The notes: generated by a model not told the origin, from the sequence alone. 64,000 nt of DNA from Schaedlerella arabinosiphila (GCF_003885045.1 NZ_RHJS01000002.1:3162001-3226000), one strand, 5' to 3'. Positions 27,116 to 37,436 are shown, counted from the first letter of the stretch. Program-made: numbers and translations.

Positions 27116-28636
27116 TTATCTTCTAATTATTTTTTTTAGATATGTATTTTTGTCATTTTTGCTCATTCCAATTATTCTGGGAAAAATGCATATTAATGAT
27201 AAGGAGATCACTGTATACACTATTCCTACGCTTATAGTTTGTAGTACAAGTTGTATCCAAGTTGCACATTGCCATATTTCTTCAAGAAGTAATTTTGTAA
27301 TTATTCCAATTCCACCTAAAAATATAATGAGTACAATTTGAAACATATTATATTTCAAAAAAGATATACCTATTTTACGTGAGATTATAAATAATGTTGT
27401 TTCAACTGAAATAATATTAACCAATAAATAATTAAGAGCTATCCCTATTCCGCCAATCGTCTTCGGCCATATAAAATTGGGAATTTGAAAAAGGAAGACG
27501 AAGATAACTGTTAAAGCTTGTCCTAGAATTATAATTCGCGCATTTGTCTTTGTATTCTCTGTTGCATATAGGTATGAGCCTTCGATTTGTCCCCAAGACT
27601 GAAAAATCGTATATAGCATTATAAGTACCGTGATTGAAGTCGCTCCAATATACTTATCCCCATAAACAATTTCTATTATATTTTTCACTTCAACACATAT
27701 AAAAACAACTATAAAGCTGGTAAGTGCAGTCACCAATTTCATCGATTGCAAAAATCGATGTTTTAGCAAATCCAATTTGTTATAAACTATTGCAAACTCT
27801 CGTCTCATTAAATCCGCATATGGAGAAAATACATATGTCACAAGAGTATTCAGTTGCCACGCTGCACCAAATTGAGCCTGTTGCACTGCACCAGACCATT
27901 TCATTAAAGCCCAGTTCATAAAAATCACAGTAAATTGCGAAAAAATACTTGATCCTATTAATGGTCTACAATATATATAATATTCTTTAGCATACTTTTT
28001 GATATTATAACGATATTCTCTTTGCTGATATCTTTTTTTTTGCTCAGTTAACGCAGCATAAAGCATCACAGCGGTTACAAGAGAGGTCACAGATATTTGT
28101 GTTATATAGAAAAAGACTAAATTGATATTTCCCAAAAGATAGCCAAAAATCACTGTTGCTGCTATCAATAACCTCATAATGATTTGACTCACTGCAGGAA
28201 ATCTCGCTATCGCCATCGCATCATAAATCCCAATATTGTCAACAAAAAAACGAGATAGAATAGAAACCTCCAACGCTAGTAATACGACAAATAATGTTTG
28301 TCCTTCAAAGCTGCTCTGTAATAAATTTAATGAGAATAAAATAATCACGCCTATATTTAACAATACTGCAATTATACCGTAAAAAAACAAATAAAAAACC
28401 AACAGTCCTCTGTCTTCATTCCTTTTTGAAAACTTAGATACCATAGCTCCAGAAACAGACATATTTGCCATATTAACAATGGAGGTAAATACGTTAAGAT
28501 TATATGAATAATATCCATATTCTTCTACTGATAATGCACGTGGTAATATGATCTGAACTCCCCCGTTTAAGAGTACAATTGCAACAGAGCTTATCAGTTT
28601 AATTGCATATCTACTTTTTAAATCATCCTGTTTCAT
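27116..28636 (-). CDS. Wzx-type polysaccharide flippase
   Basis: A 506-residue membrane protein of the MOP superfamily, with about twelve to fourteen helices spread evenly from residue 12 to 500. The N-terminal LISSVAIVLLNGGVQIILPRALSVEEYGYYSY is typical of polysaccharide transporters (PST). It should move undecaprenyl-linked repeat units across the membrane for polymerisation. It is 3 bp downstream-adjacent to the acyltransferase gene. With the polymerase-like gene at 31967 it suggests Wzx/Wzy-type assembly. Confidence 0.9.
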   Translation of the reverse strand: MKQDDLKSRYAIKLISSVAIVLLNGGVQIILPRALSVEEYGYYSYNLNVFTSIVNMANMSVSGAMVSKFSKRNEDRGLLVFYLFFYGIIAVLLNIGVIILFSLNLLQSSFEGQTLFVVLLALEVSILSRFFVDNIGIYDAMAIARFPAVSQIIMRLLIAATVIFGYLLGNINLVFFYITQISVTSLVTAVMLYAALTEQKKRYQQREYRYNIKKYAKEYYIYCRPLIGSSIFSQFTVIFMNWALMKWSGAVQQAQFGAAWQLNTLVTYVFSPYADLMRREFAIVYNKLDLLKHRFLQSMKLVTALTSFIVVFICVEVKNIIEIVYGDKYIGATSITVLIMLYTIFQSWGQIEGSYLYATENTKTNARIIILGQALTVIFVFLFQIPNFIWPKTIGGIGIALNYLLVNIISVETTLFIISRKIGISFLKYNMFQIVLIIFLGGIGIITKLLLEEIWQCATWIQLVLQTISVGIVYTVISLSLICIFPRIIGMSKNDKNTYLKKIIRR

Positions 28637-28644
28637 AACTACAT

Positions 28645-29565
28645 TTACGCTTTATTGCTCCTCATCATAGATGCTAGTCTCTTCGACATTTGTCTTGGAA
28701 AAAGTGAAGCTGTATAATAACATATTCCTCTAAAGTCATATAATAAATATGGTTTCATCAATTGCCTTACACGCTTGTTTTCACCTTTGGGCAAGATATC
28801 CTTAGCCTCAAAATAATCACTATAAAACTGCAGCTTTCTCCTCGCCTTGGGATAATTATTGTCAAAATTCCTATCCATTTTTCTCATGCATTCTAACATC
28901 ATTGCATATTCCTTCGAAAAATGAGACTGACTTTTCGTTGTTGTCATTTCACTATGAACTCGTCTTTTTACAAATGGTTTACCTTGATAATATGTATTCC
29001 AATTATATGCTATCCGTAAAAAAAACTCTGCCTCTTGACAATATTTATAGTTTTCATTACAATAGATTTCCATTTTTTCAATCGCTTTTCTACGAATCAT
29101 TGTAGAACTCGTACAGAAAAAAAACATATCTATATACTGTGAAAAACTCATTATTTTCTCTTCAAAGTTATTTTCCTTTATACTCAATTTTTTTTGCGGC
29201 ATTATCATATCATAATAATTAGAAAACACCAAGCCGACATCAGGAAAACGCTCCATAATATTTACCTGTTTTTCTAATTTATCATAATCCCATAAGTCAT
29301 CACTATCAATAAATGCAATATATTCACCTGTAGTTTTCTCGATAGCCCTATTACGAGCCGCCCCTAATGGTATTGTTTCTTCTCCTCTATAATATTTCAA
29401 CCTTTTATCAAATTTCTTTGCAATCTTTTCTGTTGCATCTGTTGAGCCGTTATCCCAAAATATTATTTCAAAATCTTGAAACGACTGTTTTTTTAAACAT
29501 GTCAATGTTTGTCCGAGATATTCTTCTCCATTCAAGCAATTAATTATTATACTTACTTTCTCCAT
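28645..29565 (-). CDS. GT2-family glycosyltransferase
   Basis: A 306-residue GT-A enzyme with VSIIINCLNGEEYLGQTL at the N-terminus, EIIFWDNGSTDAT for nucleotide binding and YIAFIDSDDLWDYDKL carrying the DxD-type motif. This is a standard inverting GT2 architecture; the C-terminal third is family-specific and gives no substrate clue. It overlaps the epimerase-like gene by 26 bp. It likely adds a sugar to the lipid-linked repeat unit. Confidence 0.9.
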   Translation of the reverse strand: MEKVSIIINCLNGEEYLGQTLTCLKKQSFQDFEIIFWDNGSTDATEKIAKKFDKRLKYYRGEETIPLGAARNRAIEKTTGEYIAFIDSDDLWDYDKLEKQVNIMERFPDVGLVFSNYYDMIMPQKKLSIKENNFEEKIMSFSQYIDMFFFCTSSTMIRRKAIEKMEIYCNENYKYCQEAEFFLRIAYNWNTYYQGKPFVKRRVHSEMTTTKSQSHFSKEYAMMLECMRKMDRNFDNNYPKARRKLQFYSDYFEAKDILPKGENKRVRQLMKPYLLYDFRGICYYTASLFPRQMSKRLASMMRSNKA

Positions 29566-30157
29566 ATTCTCCTCTTTTAGAATCCCACTTTTGAATAAGA
29601 TTATTGTAATCTTGAAAGCTCATAAGATTCTGATCTTTATCACTTATGATTATTTCTTCAACTCCTCCTATTTTTTCAAATGGCCAGAAAATATTGATGT
29701 CTGGATCGTTATACATAATTCCCGAATCGCCTTCGCTATAAAACACCTCTGCACATTTATAACTCACAACTGAGTCTTCCAAAACTAAATATCCATGCCC
29801 AAAGTACTCTGGAACCAAAATTTCATTTCTATTTTCGGAACTAAGATCAAACCCTCTCCATTGTCCAAAAGTTTCAGATTTCGGACGCAAATCCACTATA
29901 ACATCATATATATGACCGCTTACGCATCGTACAAGCTTGGCTTGCTGTCTTCCCAATTGAAAATGTATTGCTCTTATAACCCCTTTCTTTGAAATTGTAT
30001 AGAAAACTTCCTTCAATTCATGAGTAATCCCATGTTTATAAAAGACTTCTATATTGAAGTCTTTTATAAATCCACCTCTTTCATCAGTGGAATAGAATGG
30101 CCTGATCAAATATGCCCCCTGTAAATCTAATTTTTTAAAATTAAATCTCTCTATCAT
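29540..30157 (-). CDS. dTDP-4-dehydrorhamnose 3,5-epimerase-family protein
   Basis: A 205-residue cupin-fold sugar epimerase (RmlC family). The N-terminal RPFYSTDERGGFIKDF, VIRAIHFQLGRQQAKLVRC with the catalytic histidine, and GHIYDVIVDLRPKSETFGQW are family motifs. As the operon makes CDP-4-keto-6-deoxyglucose (rfbF and rfbG), it may epimerise that CDP sugar at C3 and/or C5 rather than a dTDP sugar; this is inference. The gene overlaps its upstream neighbour by 4 bp, forming a coupled epimerase-reductase pair. Confidence 0.87.
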   Translation of the reverse strand: MIERFNFKKLDLQGAYLIRPFYSTDERGGFIKDFNIEVFYKHGITHELKEVFYTISKKGVIRAIHFQLGRQQAKLVRCVSGHIYDVIVDLRPKSETFGQWRGFDLSSENRNEILVPEYFGHGYLVLEDSVVSYKCAEVFYSEGDSGIMYNDPDINIFWPFEKIGGVEEIIISDKDQNLMSFQDYNNLIQKWDSKRGEYGESKYNN

Positions 30158-31104
30158 TGTTCTCCCATCTCTTGTATGTCATTAAACTCCGTTTTTCTTA
30201 GCCATTCAATTGTCCATTTGATTCCTTCTTCAAAGTCAATACTAGGCTTAAATCCCGTATCATGCATTAATTTCTGTCCATCATATGCTTCTGGTGGAAG
30301 CGGTTTACCATTAAATGGGATATCACCTAAATATAACTTAATATCTGGATCAATCATATCTCTTATTATTTTGATATATTCCTTTAATTTTCGTTCCTTA
30401 TTACTTCCAAGATAGTATGCGGTATTTTTATTTCCATACTTAGCTGCAAATTGTAGTGCCCTCGCAGTATCAGTAACATACATGAAATCATATATCTGTT
30501 CACCTGCTGTGAATGATGCTCTTTTCCCACTGAGCATCAATCGACTTGCCATCATTACAAAATTATTTGTTGTACTCCCCGCCGCAAATGTATTTGATAA
30601 GTAACACCATATATGGTCTATTCCTAACCTAGTACATTCTGTTTTAGTCATAAAATGAGCAGTAAGTTTTGCTATACCATAAAAACTAACAGAATTTGGT
30701 ATTGCCCCGTCCTCTGCATGGTAGTTCAGTACATCCTTTTCTGCTAATGTCCCTGCACCAATGAAACGCTTTATTCCCATCTTCGAAATAGCATCAATCG
30801 TATGGAGAGCATAAGTGACATTTCTCATCTGCATCTCATAATCTCCCCGCTCATCTCCGAATGATCCAAGCCACGCCAAATGAAAACAAGCATCTATATT
30901 TCTATCTTCAATAATTTCAGGAAGATTATGTATATCGCCCATATCACAATATACAATTGAAACATTTGGCAAATCTTTTATACGAGTAATACTAGAATTT
31001 TCACATCTTACAACAGCTATAACCTGAATCCCTTCACGGATAAGTTCTTTTAATAGTTCTGAACCTATAAAACCATTGGCTCCTGTAACGATTACTTTTT
31101 TCAA
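30154..31104 (-). CDS. NAD(P)-dependent nucleotide-sugar reductase/epimerase (extended SDR)
   Basis: A 316-residue extended SDR. KKVIVTGANGFIGSELLKEL binds the cofactor and SFYGIAKLTAHFM holds the YxxxK catalytic pair. It probably reduces the 4-keto group of a CDP-6-deoxysugar after the epimerase encoded downstream, as RmlD-type partners do; the product sugar is unknown. The start is TTG at 31104, with AGGAGG 9 nt upstream. About 85 bp separate it from rfbF. Confidence 0.85.
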   Translation of the reverse strand: MKKVIVTGANGFIGSELLKELIREGIQVIAVVRCENSSITRIKDLPNVSIVYCDMGDIHNLPEIIEDRNIDACFHLAWLGSFGDERGDYEMQMRNVTYALHTIDAISKMGIKRFIGAGTLAEKDVLNYHAEDGAIPNSVSFYGIAKLTAHFMTKTECTRLGIDHIWCYLSNTFAAGSTTNNFVMMASRLMLSGKRASFTAGEQIYDFMYVTDTARALQFAAKYGNKNTAYYLGSNKERKLKEYIKIIRDMIDPDIKLYLGDIPFNGKPLPPEAYDGQKLMHDTGFKPSIDFEEGIKWTIEWLRKTEFNDIQEMGEQ

Positions 31105-31190
31105 AAATGTTTTCCTCCTAATATAGAGAATACTTAATAAGCTCTTTTGCAGTATCCGAACTTTTTATATCTCCTGCCGTCAATTAATGT

Positions 31191-31970
31191 TCAATTCCAT
31201 ATTTTCCATAATGCATTCCCTGATGCCCACTTTTTCTCAAGGCTCTGTTTTTCTCGCAAAGTATCCATACATTGCCAGAATCCTTTATGTACATAACCAA
31301 TAAGTTGTTTCTCAGATACCAACTTATTAATAGGTGCTTGCTCAAATACAGTTGCATCCCCTTCAATATAGTTAAATATCATAGGCTCGAAAACCATAAA
31401 TCCTATATTAATCAAGTCTCCGTCAAAATCTGATTTCTCTCTAAATGCTTTTATTATTCCATTATCGTCCGCTTCAATAACCCCTTTATTCTGTGCATAA
31501 CTGTACATAGAGATCGTACCAATTTTTCCATGCTTCCTATGAAAGTTTAACAGTTTAGATATTTCGATATTTCCTACCGCGTCACCATAAGTCAGCATAA
31601 ATGTCTCATTACCAATAAATTCTTGTACCCTTTTTATACGTCCCCCGGTCATAGTTTCAAGTCCAGTATCAACAATTGTGACCATCCAAGGCTCAATATG
31701 CTTGTTGTGCACAATCATATCATTATTACCTTTTCTAAAATCAAATGTAATATCAGAAGTATGCAGAAAATAATCGGCAAACCACTCCTTTATCATATGC
31801 TGCTTATATCCTGCACATACAATAAACTCATTAAAGCCTTGCTGGGCATACCCTTTCATAATATGCCATAATATCGGCATCCCACCTATTTCTATCATAG
31901 GCTTAGGTTTTGAAACAGATTCCTCAGAAATACGCGTACCGTATCCACCTGCAAGGATAACCACTTTCAT
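31191..31970 (-). CDS. rfbF: Glucose-1-phosphate cytidylyltransferase
   Basis: A 259-residue enzyme making CDP-glucose from CTP and glucose 1-phosphate. VVILAGGYGTRISEESVSKPKPMIEIGGMPILWHIMKGY is the diagnostic RfbF N-terminus, followed by TFMLTYGDAVGNI (metal-binding Asp) and INIGFMVFEP-type segments. With rfbG in the same operon this provides CDP-4-keto-6-deoxyglucose. The ATG at 31970 overlaps the end of the polymerase-like gene by 4 bp. No RfbH homologue is visible, so a 3-deoxygenation to abequose-type sugars is not supported here. Confidence 0.93.
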   Translation of the reverse strand: MKVVILAGGYGTRISEESVSKPKPMIEIGGMPILWHIMKGYAQQGFNEFIVCAGYKQHMIKEWFADYFLHTSDITFDFRKGNNDMIVHNKHIEPWMVTIVDTGLETMTGGRIKRVQEFIGNETFMLTYGDAVGNIEISKLLNFHRKHGKIGTISMYSYAQNKGVIEADDNGIIKAFREKSDFDGDLINIGFMVFEPMIFNYIEGDATVFEQAPINKLVSEKQLIGYVHKGFWQCMDTLREKQSLEKKWASGNALWKIWN

Positions 31971-33208
31971 ATGGTCGTAATTCCCCTTTCATCATTCTTT
32001 CGTACTCTATACCTAAAAATATAGCGTATCTTTTTGGGCCTGTGAATTATAAAACCAAAATCATCCGGTATCATCAGAATCGACAATATGAAAAATAGAC
32101 GATACCCCTCAAGCGTCAAATGTAAGATACCGGCACAAAGTAAATAGCTGATAATTATAGAATCATTAATTCTTGATGATGCTTTATTAAATATCCTAGA
32201 CATCATATACCAATAAATAAGTGAAAATACTATTCCATAGTATAAAATCATCAGTATATATGAATTGTGTGGTCCATTATTAGTTGCGAATGGGCTTTGA
32301 ATAAGTTCACTATATTGAAGCCATGATATTGACGGAAAGCCAGTAAAAACAGGTCTGTACTTTGAAATCACTTGAAGTGCATATACTACTGTCATGAACC
32401 TCATTTGGTTTGAATCATCGAAGTACCCCTGATGTGTTGCATTAACCTTAAAAATATTTGTAAGAATTAACGTCCATAGTATGGCAAGTATAGTTACTGA
32501 TATTGCAAATATAAGTATTAAAACAAAGTAATTATTTAACTGAATCAACTTCAGATATTTTTTTATTTTCTTATGAAAGAAATATATAAGGCAAAAAAAT
32601 ACTATATAAAATGTATACATTCTTGCTGGAAAAACAGCTATGGAAATTAAAGTAAAAACTAAAGTTGTGAAAAAGTGTTTTGTTTTTACACCAAAATTAA
32701 AAATAAAAATGAGCATAAATGTAAAATCTACATAATGCATATCAAATGGATACAAATACAAAACTCTTCTCTGTTCCCAATTTCCAAGTGAAACAACAAT
32801 AAATCGTATTATTTCATACATTCCCCATATCCAAATTGTATAAAATAATAAATTGACAATAACTTTTACAGAAATCGATAATTTATTTACAGTTTTTGCT
32901 TCTCTATTCAACTGAATCTGTCGAAAAGCTATAAGCATACATGAAGATACAAGAGGAAGCTTCCATCTTTCATTTCCTGAAAAAGCATTTTCTGTAATGC
33001 TTAACATCACGATCAAAGATATTATTAACAATATCTCTAAACGAATTTCTTTATTAGTTCTAAAACCTACAACTAATATCGAAGTTATTGAGAAGATCAA
33101 AATTATAATTCCAGTCGAATAGAACATCGGAGTTATTATAAATAAAATCGACAATCCTATAGCAATCCACCAATATTCATTTTGAGACACACATTTATTG
33201 TAATTCAT
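31967..33208 (-). CDS. Wzy-like repeat-unit polymerase (multi-pass membrane protein)
   Basis: A 413-residue hydrophobic protein with about ten helices and a larger extracytoplasmic loop around residues 255-320 (NATHQGYFDDSNQMRFMTV, NNGPHNSYILM). The latter resembles the HNSY/H-N motif of O-antigen polymerase and ligase-like proteins. Position among glycosyltransferases and next to rfbF fits a Wzy polymerase. It overlaps the GT4 gene by 14 bp. Family is assigned by topology and the HNSY-type loop, so moderate confidence. Confidence 0.78.
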   Translation of the reverse strand: MNYNKCVSQNEYWWIAIGLSILFIITPMFYSTGIIILIFSITSILVVGFRTNKEIRLEILLIISLIVMLSITENAFSGNERWKLPLVSSCMLIAFRQIQLNREAKTVNKLSISVKVIVNLLFYTIWIWGMYEIIRFIVVSLGNWEQRRVLYLYPFDMHYVDFTFMLIFIFNFGVKTKHFFTTLVFTLISIAVFPARMYTFYIVFFCLIYFFHKKIKKYLKLIQLNNYFVLILIFAISVTILAILWTLILTNIFKVNATHQGYFDDSNQMRFMTVVYALQVISKYRPVFTGFPSISWLQYSELIQSPFATNNGPHNSYILMILYYGIVFSLIYWYMMSRIFNKASSRINDSIIISYLLCAGILHLTLEGYRLFFILSILMIPDDFGFIIHRPKKIRYIFRYRVRKNDERGITTI

Positions 33209-34289
33209 TTATCTTAATCTCTTTTTTAGTGTACAATTTTTGATATATTTCAATATTTTTGTCTATGTTGTATCCGCTATTGTCCAACTTATTCATAAGT
33301 TTATTTCTATCCATTTTTTTTATCTGATGCATTTTTAACAACCACTCTCTTTTATTTTTTAATTCTACAAAATCAACAAGTCCTGTTATATTGCATTCTT
33401 TATCTACATTTGTGCTTACCACACAATGTAAATTAAGAGCCTGAGCTTCAATTAACGTTAGCGGGATTCCCTCATAGTAAGATGGAAGCAAAAAACAAGT
33501 CGCATTTGCAATTATTCGTTCTGGATCACTTACAGAACCACAAAACTCAACACTATTCGAAATGCCAAGCTTATTTGCCAAAATTTCTATTTCTCCTCTT
33601 GTTGGACCATCACCAATAAGTATCAGTATTGAACTACTTTCCTTTTCGTGAAATTCTCTAAATAACTCTAGTAAATACTTGTGGTTTTTTACCGGCATAA
33701 ACTTTGCTACACAGGCAAAAACAAATTTTTCATTATACTTCTTCTTATCCTTAACCTCATAAAAGCGTTTTAAATTGATCGCATTTGCTACAACCTTAAA
33801 CTCATTTCTGAACATCCATATCCCGGCTTTTTTTGAGCAGGAAATCCTATCTATATTCATTCGAGATATTATTTCTCTGTTGACATAATGGATGGGTTTC
33901 ATTATTGGTAGTCTCGTTCTTGTACTATGACTATGTACAATCACTTTTCTATTCAGTTTTTTTAATATCAATAATGGACTGATATAAAACAATGCATTTG
34001 CATGGATTTCTATAATTTTATATTCTTCATGATGTTCTAAAAATTGTTTCGTCTGAATATAATTTAGGATGGCATGAGTAGGAAAATAAGATACATAGAA
34101 CACTCTGCCTCCTAATTTTTTTATTTCATCCAAATAAAAAGATTTCTGCCCTTTATCTCTAAGCAAAAAATCAAACTGTATACCCAAATCCACTACTGTA
34201 CGGTAAACATTCATAATATATGTCTCCGCACCACCATCGGACATGCCATTGATTATGTGGAGCACTCTTTTTTCACACATATTTTCCAA
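33195..34289 (-). CDS. GT4-family glycosyltransferase
   Basis: A 364-residue GT-B retaining glycosyltransferase. HIINGMSDGGAETYIMNVY is a classic GT4 N-terminus; KFVFACVAKFMPVKNH starts the donor domain; and SYYEGIPLTLIEAQALNL gives the E-x7-E motif. The start is TTG at 34289 with AGGGGACAAAT upstream, or an ATG at 34280. It sits between the three-domain fusion and the polymerase gene, and would extend the repeat unit on the cytoplasmic face. Confidence 0.9.
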   Translation of the reverse strand: MENMCEKRVLHIINGMSDGGAETYIMNVYRTVVDLGIQFDFLLRDKGQKSFYLDEIKKLGGRVFYVSYFPTHAILNYIQTKQFLEHHEEYKIIEIHANALFYISPLLILKKLNRKVIVHSHSTRTRLPIMKPIHYVNREIISRMNIDRISCSKKAGIWMFRNEFKVVANAINLKRFYEVKDKKKYNEKFVFACVAKFMPVKNHKYLLELFREFHEKESSSILILIGDGPTRGEIEILANKLGISNSVEFCGSVSDPERIIANATCFLLPSYYEGIPLTLIEAQALNLHCVVSTNVDKECNITGLVDFVELKNKREWLLKMHQIKKMDRNKLMNKLDNSGYNIDKNIEIYQKLYTKKEIKINELQ

Positions 34290-34406
34290 ATTTGTCCCCT
34301 AATGCTTTAGCACTAAATCCTATTTTTTATTAGAATCATCAAAAAGATTTATTAATCTCCGCCTTATATGTTGACAGACATCTCTTTAATCTTTAAATTG
34401 ATTCTC

Positions 34407-37400
34407 CTATGCTATAGTCTCATATAGTCTGGTCATCTTTTTATTGACGGCAGATGTATCAAAACGATTAATTCGCCTTTGATTGGCTTCACGCATACCT
34501 GACGTATCTGAACATACGATTTGTTCCATTGCTTTAGTAAACTGTTCTGGTTTATCACAGTCTACCAAATATCCGTTCACACCATCAGCTATTAAATCCA
34601 CATTCCCTCGAATCCTGCTTGCTACTATCGGTAATCCAACAGCCATTGCCTCCATAAGTGCAACAGGAAGTCCTTCTTGTCTTGAAGGAAATACAAACGC
34701 GTCTACGACATGGAGCAGTTCTTTTACATCAGATCTATAGCCGACAAATCTAACACAATTATCGACTCCCAACTCCTTCACAAGTCTTTTCAAGCGTTTT
34801 TCCTCTTCGCCAAAACCGACAATAAGGTATTTGATGTTATGGTCTTGAAGTAACGCCATAGCTTTTATTACTACCTCATGATTCTTCCGAAGACTTACTT
34901 GTCCTGTAGACATGAATACGAAGTCTGAATCTTGATAGCTTAATTCTGCTCTCTTACTGGCTCTATCTACTGCTAAATTCTTTATCTCATCAATATGTAC
35001 ACCAATCCCCGGGACATAGACTGTTTTCTTTGCTCCAAGTGTTTTCCCAATTTTATAGTCCTCTTGATTAATCGTTATCAGCAAATCCGTATATCCAGCG
35101 CAGAATTTCTCTATCGGATAGTAAAGCAACCACGCTTTCCGGCTCGCCCCACTAAAAAAATGAAAGCCGTGTGCAGTGTAAATCACCTTAGTTCCGCGTT
35201 TCCTTGCCTCCTTAGCTGCCAGTCTTGCTACAACCCCACCAATAGGACTGTGACAATGAATCATATTATAGTTGCCAGTATCTATGAGTGCCTTAACAAT
35301 TCGGTAGGAATTAATGATATTTGAGATATCTTTCACATCCCGGGGAATTGGCACATGGAATGGGGTTATACCATGATCAGCCAATTCCTGCTTATATTCA
35401 TCTACACGTTCTTGACTCGTAATTGATCCAAATTCAAAATTTGCAGCTACGTCTACTTTATAGCCAAGCGAAAGCAGAATATTAATATTATCTGTATTGA
35501 AAAGGTCAATTATCGATGCAACCGAAGCAATCATTAATATTTTTTTTTCGCTAATATCTTTGTTAATCTCATTAGAATTAGGCAGAATATTGACTCCATT
35601 ATTTATATTTGATGCTGTATCAATTCTTTCCGTACGTCTTATAGATTCAGCAATATCTGTTATTTGATAATTTAACCCTTCATATCGGCTCAACTTTTGA
35701 TCATATACAAAATTTCCGAAGGCTTTATCAATCAGACAAGATATCCGCCCCGGAATATGTTGTGCTACAATAACAGCAATGTTAAGAATTTTAATGTTTT
35801 TCATTCTATTCCCTGTAACATCTGATATCATCTTCGCCATTTGAGCTGTTTTTATATATTCAAAATTCTGTGGAAAATATATTCCACTTTCACCTGAGAG
35901 CGTTAGCAATGATACAAATTCACATAAGTTTTCAATATAAAGCATTGATCGACTGTTAGCCACATCTGGAAAAAAATAAAATTTTTTAGCCAGTTTTGCC
36001 AATGTCTGGTAATTGCCCTTAGCTCCGCATCCGTATATCATAGGCGGTCTTAAGATCGCAACATGGAAAATATCTGTTTGTAGTTCCCGAACTCCCACAT
36101 CTGCTCTCCATTTGCTATCCCCATAAACGTTCATCGGCGCTGGAATTGTATGCTCATCAATAACCTTCTCTTTTCCATACGGAGCAGAATCCCCGTATAT
36201 AATCATACTACTCATAAGTATAAATTGCTTTACACCACTATCTTTCGCTTTTCGCGCCGTCTCAATAGCAAGATCAGTATTGACAGCATAATACTTCGCT
36301 TTTGTTTCTTCAGAAACCTTTCCTAAATCAGTATGTGCTATTCCTGCCACATGAAAAACACAGTCGTAAGGACTGAAATCTGCTTTTCTCCAAGAGCCAT
36401 CCATCATATCTATGGTATCAACGGCTATATTAGGGTAATGTTCAATTGTGTAACGCCTAAAGCTTTCACCTATATATGAACCAGCCCCAGTAATAAGAAC
36501 ACGAATTTCTCTGTTTTTTTCAATGTCAAAGTGTTTCAAATGACCATAATCTTCAAATCCAGTCTCACCTGCACTTGGAATTGAAATACTTGTAATCTTC
36601 TTTGTCTGACATACATTACTGGAAACCTGCAGCGCTCCTGTCCCTCCTTCAACCACTCCATCATGTTTTAACACAGTGCCGACTGTGCCAATGAAGCAAC
36701 GGATGTCCTGCTCAAACGCTCTTATCCCACCTAACCTGAGAATTTTAACATATTCTCCATCTATTTTGGCCTTTTCAGAAATCAGCAACTCATCGCGTCC
36801 CTGTATCTGTGCCAGACCTGTTAATCCTGGATATATAGAATTTGCTCCATATTTTTGCCTCTCTGCCACCAAATCATCTTGGTTCCAGAGAGCCGGTCGT
36901 GGACCGATGATGGACATTTTCCCTCTAAAGATATCCCAAATCTGTGGTAATTCATCTAATGAAGTTTTTCTAAGAAATTTGCCAACTTTAGTTATATATT
37001 GCTCGGGGTTCTCCAACTGATGTGTAGGAATATCATGTGGAGCACTCCTCTTCATTGTCCGATATTTATGGAGCATAAAAAAATGACCATCTTTTCCTAC
37101 TCTTTTCTGTGTGAAGAATATTGATCCTGGATCATCAACCCATACAATAATCGCTATCACAGCCATAAGTGGAAATAAAACGACGAGTCCCACAAAAGCC
37201 AGAACTTTATCCAATGTTGGCTTAATAAATTTCTCATAAGATGTGGAGACTATCGACTCGTTTTTTAAATATTTATTATTTTCGTCAATACTTTCATTTT
37301 CAGCATGCTTCTTCGCCACATTCCTACTAGCTGCATAAAGCCCAAGCATCCCTACATAAAACAATAAAAGATTTCTCGTGTTTTTTTTCAAGTTTTCTTT

Positions 37401-37436
37401 ATCTCCCAAAAAGCTATATATCGGAATAGTTTGCAT
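34407..37436 (-). CDS. Three-domain fusion: phosphoglycosyl transferase + SDR + GT4 glycosyltransferase
   Basis: A protein of about 1009 residues. Residues 60-245 are a monotopic phosphoglycosyl transferase (one helix at about 85-107, KYRTM, SLDELPQIWDI, IIGPRP, YPGLTGLAQIQGRDE). Residues 310-600 are an extended SDR (VLITGAGSYIGESFRRY, VFHVAGIAHTDLG, YGDSKWRADV). Residues 645-1005 are a GT4 (KVIYTAHGFHFF, YLIVGFGEEEKRL, SRQEGLPVALMEAM). One chain could prepare the first sugar, load it on the lipid and add the second sugar. The ATG at 37436 is preferred over a TTG 12 bp upstream. It replaces the stand-alone transferase of locus A. Confidence 0.9.
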   Translation of the reverse strand: MQTIPIYSFLGDKENLKKNTRNLLLFYVGMLGLYAASRNVAKKHAENESIDENNKYLKNESIVSTSYEKFIKPTLDKVLAFVGLVVLFPLMAVIAIIVWVDDPGSIFFTQKRVGKDGHFFMLHKYRTMKRSAPHDIPTHQLENPEQYITKVGKFLRKTSLDELPQIWDIFRGKMSIIGPRPALWNQDDLVAERQKYGANSIYPGLTGLAQIQGRDELLISEKAKIDGEYVKILRLGGIRAFEQDIRCFIGTVGTVLKHDGVVEGGTGALQVSSNVCQTKKITSISIPSAGETGFEDYGHLKHFDIEKNREIRVLITGAGSYIGESFRRYTIEHYPNIAVDTIDMMDGSWRKADFSPYDCVFHVAGIAHTDLGKVSEETKAKYYAVNTDLAIETARKAKDSGVKQFILMSSMIIYGDSAPYGKEKVIDEHTIPAPMNVYGDSKWRADVGVRELQTDIFHVAILRPPMIYGCGAKGNYQTLAKLAKKFYFFPDVANSRSMLYIENLCEFVSLLTLSGESGIYFPQNFEYIKTAQMAKMISDVTGNRMKNIKILNIAVIVAQHIPGRISCLIDKAFGNFVYDQKLSRYEGLNYQITDIAESIRRTERIDTASNINNGVNILPNSNEINKDISEKKILMIASVASIIDLFNTDNINILLSLGYKVDVAANFEFGSITSQERVDEYKQELADHGITPFHVPIPRDVKDISNIINSYRIVKALIDTGNYNMIHCHSPIGGVVARLAAKEARKRGTKVIYTAHGFHFFSGASRKAWLLYYPIEKFCAGYTDLLITINQEDYKIGKTLGAKKTVYVPGIGVHIDEIKNLAVDRASKRAELSYQDSDFVFMSTGQVSLRKNHEVVIKAMALLQDHNIKYLIVGFGEEEKRLKRLVKELGVDNCVRFVGYRSDVKELLHVVDAFVFPSRQEGLPVALMEAMAVGLPIVASRIRGNVDLIADGVNGYLVDCDKPEQFTKAMEQIVCSDTSGMREANQRRINRFDTSAVNKKMTRLYETIA

